This document shows, one piece after another, positions 55,717-64,000 of a stretch of 64,000 nucleotides of DNA. The notes below the pieces were generated by a model that worked only from the letters and a program-made list of their open reading frames with translations, was not told the DNA's origin and did not search any database. A program made the translations under genes and the position numbers. Position 1 is the first letter of the stretch, and every line of letters starts with the position of its first letter. The DNA is taken from contig NC_056719.1 of assembly GCF_018831695.1 (NCBI RefSeq), forward strand, positions 1,736,839-1,800,838. Direction: 5' to 3'. This DNA is from Puntigrus tetrazona (taxonomy: Eukaryota; Chordata; Actinopteri; Cypriniformes; Cyprinidae).

Positions 55717-58025
55717 GGATCTTCTTGAACGGCTGCAGCCGGTTCACGTTCCTTGCTGCGACCGAGATGCTACAAATTTCCCAGATGCCTTAGCTGCGAA
55801 TGGGGGGGACTTACTCGCGCGACTTATTGCTTCCTCCAGTGTTTTCTGATGAAAAGTATAGCTGCTGAAAACAGGCCACGTCCTGCTGAGCTTCTCTGAA
55901 CAGCAGTGCTCTTGAAGAGAAGCCGGAAGTCGGGATCATGAGCCGGCAACTTCCTTTGAGAACATTGCAACACTGTTTAAAGTGTATTGTGCCAACCGAG
56001 CAACAAAAACGAGTATCTTAATACGATTGCCTTTGATAGTTGTTTTATAGTTTTGTCATAAGTATGCCCTGTATTTGCCAGTAATGGTCTTAGATCATCA
56101 GTATTTATTCCAAAGAATGATGCCACAACAGGCTCCGGCCGCAAAAGCGCTGTTTCTGTGGTTTCTTTATCCCGAATAAGCTTAAATCTGTCTCTGACAG
56201 GGCTCTTTAAAAGGAATAGTTCACTTAACACTAAAAGTTTGCTTGCAGTTTACTCACCCTGCAGGCCATCCAAGATGCAAATGAGTTTGTTTCTTCATTA
56301 GAAAAGATTTGGAGAAATTTAGCATCAAATCACTTGCTCACCTTTGGATACACTGCAGTGCATGGGTGCCGTCAGAATGGATTTGTTTCAAAAAGTACTT
56401 GTTTCTTACAAGCATGCGTTGTTTTCACTTCACAAGATGTTCGTTAAAGGACTCCTTGTGGATTATTGTGATGTGTTTATCGGCTGTTCTGACGGCACCC
56501 ATTCACTGCACTGAATCCATTGGCGAGCAAATGATGTGATGCTAAATTTTTCCAAATCTGTTTATCTATATCTTTGTTATCCTGGAGGTAATTGCATTTT
56601 TAGCAAATATAAATTTTTAGGTGAACTACTCCTTTAACATTCAACTTAGTTTTGTTGTTCTGAGAATGTTTTTTTTTTAATTTACATACACTAATCGAAA
56701 GCTAATTATAAGCCTAATACGGAATTTGTAACAAATGTTTAACCAGACAAATTATTATTTTTTTTTTCCCTCGGTGCTCATTCCAGCTCATCTTCCGTCA
56801 CTGAAAATGCTGAATGACGTTTCTTTTCTGTTTTGAAATATCAGCACAAATGAAATGCATGGCTGCTTGTTTTCCGTTATATACCGTAGGATATTTTTCA
56901 GCATTTCAGGCCTTTTTGTCTACGCACTACTAATCCTTATTTGACACCTAAAGCCAGCTGGGTTCTGGAAGCTTGCTAAATCAGATTAAGTTTGTTTTAT
57001 GGGTGTAAAAGCACAAATAAAAAAAAAAGGCTGAATGTGTATTCACTGATATGAAATGTGAAATTAGACGACTACAATCCATCCGCACTGTCAGCTCGTG
57101 GTTAACGCATGCATTGTACCTCTCCCATTATATACTGTAAGTCTGTCAAAGATAAGCCTCTGCACACAAAACCGAAGCCTTACGTGGAAAAGAAAAAGCC
57201 AATAGCGCAATTGATGTTTTAGATAAACTCGCTCTGCTGTTTTCAATGTACTGCTGTTTTAATATATTTGTTTTGTTCATTTGAGACTTATTTGAAGGGA
57301 TCGAGTGGCTTGCAGCAGAATTATTCTGCTCTTCACAGCAGTTCAAAGTGAATTTTATGTTAAGGGCACGTCGTATAATTTATTCCATTTGAGCTACAGA
57401 GAGCTCCGTCGTGTTTTAAATGATAGATTTTGTTTGACAGTCCTCTGCGGTGTATCGGTTTGTTTATATGTGCAAATGTCATTGACACTGACATTGAATT
57501 ACCTAGAAAAGGTCAGTAGTGACGAGGAGTATTTTTGTTTGGATCTTCTTGTGAGATGTAGGTTGTGACCTAATCGTGTAGGGTTTAATATGAAGTTTTT
57601 GATTTGAACCAAATCATGTCGTATCATACTGTGCTTTCCTTTACAACTTGCCATATTTCATGTTTGTATAAATCCTGGAATGCCTTTTTGACACTACGTA
57701 TGCTTTGTTTCACGAAGAACGATTCCTAGAGCACTGTACAATATGTCAAGGGAGAGTTTTGTGAGAACTATATTTGTGTGAACAAATACAGTCTGATATT
57801 TTCACATGTGTTCGATGTGTTGGTTTTATGTGTGAATGGGTTTTGTTTTTTCATAATGATGGAAAATTTGCTGCTATCAGTGTTATTTATTTAATTTTTT
57901 TTTAACTAAAACTAAAATGATTCAAATATTAATAGGTTAAAAAAAACTTAAAGAAATGTCCCTTGGCAACTAAGTTAAATACTTTTATTAGAACGGGAAT
58001 AAAAATTTATTTAAAGCTATATATA
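55717..58025 (+). other. specc1l: 3' untranslated region and downstream of specc1l
   Basis: No coding sequence seen. Candidate AATAAA signals lie at 57016-57021 (followed by poly-A) and 57998-58003. A 432-bp fold-back element sits inside (56207-56638). The transcript end is not determined. Confidence 0.5.
56207..56638. mobile_element. Fold-back (inverted-repeat) non-autonomous element
   Basis: The left end TTAAAAGGAATAGTTCACTT and the right end AGGTGAACTACTCCTTTAA are near-perfect inverted repeats. Internally, TGGGTGCCGTCAGAA (about 56364) recurs inverted as TTCTGACGGCACCCA (about 56487), so most of the element could fold on itself. Both ends carry TTAA, a possible target-site duplication. 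No open frame of note. Relatives of the ends occur elsewhere in the window. Confidence 0.65.
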
Positions 58026-60095
58026 ATATATGCATGAAAAACTAATAACTATTATTTAAAAAATAATAAATGAAGAAATTAAATAAATGCTTGATCTTTA
58101 AAAAAGTTTATTAGTAATATGCATTGCTAAGAACTTTATTTGCACAATTTTTTTTTTTTTTTACCCTCGAATTCCAGATTTGTTGTATTTCAGCCAAATA
58201 TTGTCCTATGTCCGAACAAATCGTACATCGATGGAAAGATTGTTGATGATATATATATATATATATATATGATATATCTCAATTAAAAAATGACCCTTAT
58301 GACTGGTTTTGTGGTCCAGGGTCACATATATATATATAAAAATAAAAGCTGATTTAAATTACAAGTAGCCTAAATACTACAATAGTATTTAAATAATAAA
58401 AAATGAACTCTGCCTGTAACACCCCTCTCAATTTATTTTCTTCCCTAATATCGCTCATGTTTATTTAAACACTGATATATTGATGTATTGACTTCTTCTT
58501 GGTCCTTGGGGTCATTCCTGGCATCTGTAAACAATTACTTTTACGGTAGACTACATAAATTCAGCACATTTCTGCTAGGATTGAGCAGATTTGTCCTTCT
58601 GGGCCCAAAATGATACTTTTGTGTTCAGACGCGATACAGCGCCATTGTTTTAAATGAACCTGGTAGCAGTTTAATCCAAGTGCACATGAGCATGAGTAAT
58701 ATCGTTTATTATTCTTTCTTTCTCCCTTTTTTTTTTTTATTTGAACCTTTCCTGTAAGTCGTGCATGGCGCTTCTGGGAAGAATCAGAAATGGAAAAAAG
58801 GAATCTAAACTACCCCTTCTCTTGTACGAGGAAAGAAAGAAGTGGGCCAGCCAGCCGAAAAGGTCTATTTAAACAGCTGCACTCAAGAACTTCCTCCTAC
58901 TACTAAAATAACATTTCATTTTCACACCGATTGTGTCTGGCACTCTGAGGTTAGTGTCTATATTTGTGCCGAAGGCTTTCTGCATAAACAAGGCCGTAGT
59001 AAAAGGTGAGCGTGCTGGAGGCAGTGATTTGATTTACTGAAGGGCCACACAAAAAAAAAGTCTCGGGCTTATGTATTAGATCCAAAGCATTAAGAAATGT
59101 CATTGCAGTGTGTGCCGCGTGCTTTAATGAAGTCCTTGGTGGGTGGACCTCAGCCTCTGGTTTGCTGATTGCATACATTTATCTTCATGTGGCCCTGAGG
59201 TGAAGCAGGATGTTTCGGCGGTACGTGAGAAACCACACAACCTCACGGTACCCATCAAGTCTCTCACTTCCTTATTCTCACGTATACGTTTACATCACCC
59301 ATTGTGCTTTCAACCTAGGGTTACTAAATTCCCCGGATGAAACGTAGTTCTTTATGTAGTATTATTGCTGTACACTTCTGATGGCTGTGTCCTTTTAAGT
59401 TATTCTATAGTTGGTCGTATCGGATCAAAAATATTAAAACAATATTCGATTATCTTCGCGATCACCTCAAAAGACTAAATTAAGACTTCAAAAAATCTCA
59501 CATATCACATTCACTTAATTATTTTACTATTTACTATTTTGTATTCTTATTTTATTATTATATATTGTGTTATTATTATCGTTGTTGTTGTATAATACCA
59601 GTGGTAAGTGGATTCATTCATCCGTTCATTTATTCATTTTGACATTCATCTATTTTATAGGATAGCCTAGGCTATGTTTCTAGGTTATTTATTGTTATTT
59701 TATTTTTCCTTTATGTCTATTTTATTTATTCTTTGTTTTTCTTTGAGAGAGAAAGAGTTGGCGTTTTTTAAGGTTAACAAAAATGTCCTTAAATTTAAGA
59801 CCACTACTTTGTTTTTTGTTTGTTTGTTTTTGTTTTCTTTTAAATAAATAGTAATTGTAATTTATTACTATAGTTATTTAAACAGGCCGTTATGTCTTTA
59901 TTTATTTAGGCTATGTATGCTTTGTTTTCTGTTCATCCCATTTCTTTTCTTTTTTTTATTATTAAACTTATTTATTTATGATAGCGCACTGGCTAATCCA
60001 TCTTAACTTTTATCGTAACTGCAAGCACCGTGAAGAATGACGGTGTGACAGCATGACGAAGAAGTTGCCACCCACAAGGGTCTTGTAGGGAGGGA
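58026..60095. other. AT-rich intergenic region between specc1l and adora2a
   Basis: No gene seen. Contains a repeat with a short TA tract at 58180-58330 and long AT-rich stretches. Weak open frames have no recognisable content. Confidence 0.55.
58180..58330. repeat. Interspersed repeat (GACCCTTATGACTGGTTTTG family)
   Basis: Begins near AATATTGTCCTATGTCCGAAC, contains a TA tract at 58249-58270, and ends in ACTGGTTTTGTGGTCCAGGG TCACAT. This tail is a hallmark of a very abundant cyprinid repeat, recalled rather than searched. Confidence 0.6.
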
Positions 60096-60406
60096 AACGT
60101 GGTGTTTAATGTGCTTTGCATAGCTCGAATAGATCAAACCGAGAAAACCAATCAGACGCGTCTGTCTTTCGCTCACAGCGCAAACAGAAAGCGCGCGCAC
60201 TTGTTCTCCGCGGAGCAGAGAGAAGCGGTGATTCACCCCGCCGTTTCCTTCACCAAACACGGGGCGATAAAAACGTGCGGGATGGTTTGGTCTGCACTCA
60301 TGTCTTTGTATTCGGTTTCGCGGTTGGTCGTTCAGAGATGACAGAATGCCTTCGGAGACGCGTTCAACTCAGGTGCGCGTCGAAAACACGCCTGTAAGCA
60401 GCTGAA
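60096..60406 (+). promoter_or_regulatory. adora2a: Probable promoter and untranslated first exon of adora2a
   Basis: An isolated CpG-rich block (GCGCGCGCACTTGTTCTCCG, CACGGGGCGATAAAAACGTG) ends with CAGCTGAA followed by GTGAGT, a strong donor at 60406. The next plausible acceptor is TTTTTTTTCTCCAG at 62834, ahead of the adora2a start codon. Mammalian ADORA2A also has untranslated first exons. The exon start is not defined. Confidence 0.5.
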
Positions 60407-60802
60407 GTGAGTAACAGCACCGTTTTCACATTATAAACACTTAGTAAATATATACGTTTACTCGTAAAGTTGAACTTTGTCAGCCTTTTGTAACTTTGTG
60501 AGTTAGTAAGAGTGAGACTGTATTTTTTTTGCGCGTTCAAATGTATAAATTCATCGTTTTTATTAATTGATGTCACTATTTTGCTGACCTTTTCTGATTT
60601 TACTCTATATTTGTTACAGTGGTCATAAGTAGTTCACGTGACAAGCAGTCACAGCGGTCTCCAGAAATGTGACATATTCATGTGATGTAATAGCATACTT
60701 CCATCTGAACACAATTTTAAGATGTTTTCTCATTTTATTTCATAAAAAAGCATTATGCTATTCATGCACTTGTATGATCTACTTTTATCGATGAAAACAG
60801 CG

Positions 60803-60805
<3 letters not shown>

Positions 60806-60863
<58 letters not shown>
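60806..60863. repeat. (TA)n microsatellite
   Basis: About 28 TA units. Confidence 0.95.
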
Positions 60864-60866
<3 letters not shown>

Positions 60867-62169
60867 GTTTAATTTATATATAAATTATTTGTAAGTTTGT
60901 AACACCTTATATTATAGATAAATACAATTCCTAAAGATTTTAATTCATATTTAAATATTTCATAAAAGGCTACTATAAAATCCACATACAGAATGATAGA
61001 GAAAACTGATGTAATTTGCAAGCCAGCCTATATAAAGCATCTTTGTTTGTTGTTTGCCAATAAATGCAAAGTTGTTAAGCGAGTAATAACCACTTTATTA
61101 TGTGCTAGGTATGGTTGGCTGAATTGTCACAAAATTGAATTGTCACTCATGTTTCTCTGTTGCGTAATTTTCCAACATTCTTCTGAAAGTGTCACATTTT
61201 TCTTAAGAAAATGTTTTTTTTTAATCAGCACTGTTTTCGTCTACCCTGTGATGTTATTGAAATGCGATGTAGTTACCTGGAAACATGCATCGTGACTATA
61301 ATAGAGTTACATTACGTTTAGCAAGATAACTGTTAAGCATGCTTTTTGAATGACAGATAGGCATGCAGTACATGCTTATCATAGTCCCCAAACCCTAAGC
61401 GTCATTTCCTCTCAGAACATGCTCGCTGAGCAGCTGTCAGATACAGTATTTCTGCTCTCCCACCCTTTTTTTTTTTAAATACAGACGTGCATGATGTGAC
61501 TAGTGAGAGACTTTGTATATGCTTTTTAGTCTGGAAATCATATAGTTATAGAAATACCTGTAGTACCTCATAATGGTTTAACCGGTGATGGAAAGTACCC
61601 TGTCACAGGAAGTATTTTTTAAACCGATGCATGCTAATGCAAAAGTTGTTAAAACCAACATGCCAAACCTGTGCTTCGGAAACAGTTTGTCATTATATCA
61701 CTTGAGGGAGTCAACAGCCATACAAAAGTCATGCTGTGCTATAAAAAGCAAACAGTAACACTAAAGCAAAGAGTGACTATGACTTTAATCATCACATTTT
61801 TTTGTGCCTGATCAAACAGACTGGAGCTAAAAGATAACAAATATCTAAAAAAAAAAAAAGATAATGTGGTCTACCATGGTAGGCATGCTGCAGTCAATTT
61901 ATTCTAGATAGGTCTACACAAAACCACAATAAATGACCCTAAAGAGTCAGCGGATTACAAGACTGATTTAATTACACATACAAACAGAATTTTTTAGATG
62001 ATTCGGGTTTTTTTGTGGTTGTTGTTTGTTTTTTGTTTGTCAAACCTGAACAGTTCAGTCTGAGCATTATCAAATGCTAAAAAAAGTAGAGATGAAACGT
62101 ACACTATTGTGTAAGTAAACACGTTTAAAATTTCACAAAATAAGTAAAAAAAAAGGAAATGCTTCTAAA

Positions 62170-62320
62170 GCATTAAATCCGCATTTTTCTGAAGGATCGT
62201 ATGACACTGAAAAAATAACTGAAAATTCAGCTTTGTCATCACAGGAAAAAATGTTTTTTAAATGTAAAATTATTTTTATTGTATTTTAAATCAAATAAAT
62301 GCCTCGGTGAGCATAAGAGA
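62170..62320. repeat. Interspersed repeat copy, cyprinid type
   Basis: TTTTTCTGAAGGATCGTATG, ACTGAAAATTCAGCTTTG and CAAATAAATGCCTCGGTGAG fit the family seen near 51190 and 54285, in order. Confidence 0.55.
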
Positions 62321-62834
62321 CAGTTTCAACAACAAAGAAGAAACTGATCCGTTTCATGTAAAAAGTGAAAGTCAGTGAAACATGCAAGCAGAATCACATG
62401 AATGGGTACAAAAGAATACTTGTTCACAATTCTAAGTCAATCATAGCAAAGGCTTTGCGAAGTTCAACTGTACACATCCTAGAAACCAGTGAAGGAAGTG
62501 CTGGCCCTGGTCTTGTGATAAATAGCAGGCATGCACAAATATTTCATTAGTATTTGTGGTGTTTTTCTTAAAATAAAAGCTTTTTGTTGGATTTTGATTG
62601 TCTTTTGATGGAGACCTCCTGTTAGGGAGATAAACTGCTTTTGTGGCCCACAATCTTTTATTGTGCAATATGATTGTTTTTTGTTGTGTGCATGTGTGTT
62701 TGTGTATTTACATGTGTATTTAATCAAATGTTATGTGTTTGCAGAAATATTATTTGTAGTTTGCATGTTTTGATAAGAGGTCAAAGGCTCCTAGACTGTG
62801 TCTTTTATTGTGGAATATGATTTTTTTTCTCCAG

Positions 62835-63223
62835 GGTAAGAAGTCCCAGTGAAGGTTTTCCAGAACTGCTTCATATGCAGTCCAGTAGCTGTTTCCTTTA
62901 AGACTTTCAATGAAAGACTGAGCTGGACCTAAGGGACACGCTGGTGATCGGGTAAATCACGATTTACAGACGGCTGCCTCCACTGACCCTGCAGTCAACT
63001 CAGTGACCTCCAGAGTGGGTTAGCAGCTGATACCAGGTTATTTCTATCCCCTCTTTCCATTAAAACGAGATATCATTCATTCAAGAGGAATGGTGGGATT
63101 GGCTAGTCCTCACACCTATTGCCTGAGCCATTGAGTGACAGAGAGAAGTCCCACCGAGCAATTATCGGGGAGCACAACTATGTGTGTCTCTGAGGATGTC
63201 CTTTCACACCGGTTGATGGCACC
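62835..63223 (+). other. adora2a: 5' untranslated part of the adora2a coding exon
   Basis: Lies between the acceptor at 62834 and the start codon at 63224. It contains several ATG triplets, including two small upstream ORFs near the start codon. The acceptor assignment is inferred. Confidence 0.45.
63196..63216 (+). CDS. Six-codon upstream ORF in the adora2a leader
   Basis: ATG at 63196 encodes MSFHTG and then TGA, ending 7 nt before the main ATG. The A of its stop codon is the A of the next upstream ATG (TGATG). Confidence 0.4.
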   Translation: MSFHTG

Positions 63224-63260
63224 ATGTCTTCGCTCGTCTACATTGTTCTTGAGCTCCTGA
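63216..63260 (+). CDS. Out-of-frame upstream ORF overlapping the adora2a start codon
   Basis: ATGGCACCATG places an upstream ATG (63216) 8 nt before the receptor ATG (63224). The upstream frame encodes 14 residues and stops at TGA 63258-63260, inside the receptor coding region. The ATGG context of the upstream start is at least as good as that of the receptor ATG (ACCATGT). Confidence 0.4.
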   Translation: MAPCLRSSTLFLSS

Positions 63261-63546
63261 TTGCGGTTTTGGCCGTGGCGGGGAATGTTCTGGTGTGCTG
63301 GGCCGTCTGTCTCAACAGTAACCTCCAGAGCATCACAAACTTCTTTGTGGTGTCGCTGGCTGTGGCGGACATCGCGGTGGGACTCCTGGCCATCCCATTC
63401 GCCGTCACCATCAGCACGGGCTTCTGTAGCCATTTTCATGGGTGCCTTTTCATTGCCTGCTTCGTGCTGGTCCTCACGCAGAGCTCCATCTTCAGTTTGT
63501 TGGCCATTGCTGTGGATCGGTACATCGCCATCAAGATCCCATTGAG
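63224..63546 (+). CDS. adora2a: Adenosine A2A receptor, first coding exon (partial gene)
   Basis: Class A G-protein-coupled receptor for adenosine, coupling to Gs in vertebrates. This exon gives residues 1-107 and part of 108, then the donor GTGAGT at 63547. TM1 (about 5-30, with N21 as position 1.50), TM2 (about 40-63, sodium-site D49) and TM3 (about 74-100, DRY at 98-100) are visible. NSNLQ, TISTGFC and DRYIAIKIPLR favour A2A over A2B. Position next to specc1l matches human SPECC1L-ADORA2A. Human A2A is also split after TM3. The N-terminus is three residues shorter than human, and one extracellular cysteine is missing. TM4-TM7 lie beyond the window. Confidence 0.92.
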
Positions 63547-64000
63547 GTGAGTGAATGGTCCTGTTGTGAGTTTCAGGTAACAGTTGAAGGCTTGCTTTTG
63601 TTAAGAAGATTACTGATCACATGATTGCTTGAACTTACAGTCGCCTCATAGCAGGAACATAAAGATATAATTTCCTTTATTTGCATTAGTAGAACATTCG
63701 CAATTGGTTATAATTAATGGTAAATACTTATCAAAACTTGTATTAAAGATCAAACAGTTCAAATGATAGCAGAAACACTTTTTGAATACAGTTTTAATAT
63801 TATCTGGTGCTGCAGAATTTACACTAAACGCAAAACATAAATAGTTGAAAAGTCAAAATGCAAAGTACAGTATATGTTTTGACCCCATTGGCCTTCAATG
63901 CATGGAAAAAATTGTTCAAAAAATCTAGTTTCACGCTTCGCAGAAGAAATATCAAATTGTCCCATTGTCTATATTCATGTGTTTGTGTGTGTTTACATGT
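63547..64000 (+). other. Start of the adora2a intron, to the window edge
   Basis: AT-rich, no exon seen. The second coding exon should lie to the right of the window. Confidence 0.7.

Larger units (their letters stand above)
60407..62834 (+). other. Probable first intron of adora2a
   Basis: No exon seen. Contains a TA tract at 60806-60863 and a repeat copy near 62170-62320. Confidence 0.5.

Noticed and set aside
63116..63439. 107-codon minus-strand open frame
   Set aside because: Antisense to the adora2a first coding exon and its leader; no recognisable motif.

Overview
The window reads as a piece of a teleost fish nuclear genome, most likely a cyprinid. The genes are intron-rich with GT-AG splice sites, the proteins are close to vertebrate families, (TA)n microsatellites are long and frequent, and several interspersed repeats resemble families I know from zebrafish and carp. 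I cannot name the species.

Layout. Bases 1-5156 hold no coding sequence I can support; they are probably upstream or first-intron sequence of sptan1. Bases 5160-24529 (+) carry the full coding region of sptan1 (alpha-II spectrin): 56 coding exons totalling 7506 nt, or 2501 aa if all cassettes are included. Bases 24971-27988 (-) carry wdr34/dync2i2 (dynein-2 intermediate chain 2): 9 exons, 501 aa. It lies tail to tail with sptan1, with 441 bp between the stop codons. Bases 30097-32456 (-) carry set (SET/I2PP2A/TAF-I, beta-type N-terminus): 8 exons, 275 aa, starting in a CpG-rich promoter. Bases 39930-55716 (+) carry specc1l (cytospin-A): 15 coding exons, 1128 aa, with a probable untranslated first exon near 34.4-34.66 kb. 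Bases 63224-63546 (+) are the first coding exon of an adenosine A2A receptor gene (adora2a); its remaining exon lies beyond the window.

The exon models were built by hand from splice sites, reading phase and remembered human proteins. Each complete model sums to a multiple of three with no internal stop, which is a strong internal check.

The genes do not form one pathway. Spectrin and cytospin-A act in the cortical cytoskeleton, Wdr34 in retrograde intraflagellar transport, Set in histone chaperoning and PP2A inhibition, and Adora2a in adenosine signalling. The gene order joins two blocks that are separate in human: SPTAN1-DYNC2I2-SET (9q34) and SPECC1L-ADORA2A (22q11).

I found no new enzymatic or defence system. 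The points most worth checking are the modular microexons of sptan1, its divergent calpain/caspase hinge, a GC-AG intron and a tandem acceptor in set, a ciliary-type promoter motif cluster upstream of wdr34, overlapping upstream ORFs in specc1l and adora2a, a missing extracellular cysteine in the A2A receptor, and a dispersed fold-back repeat family.
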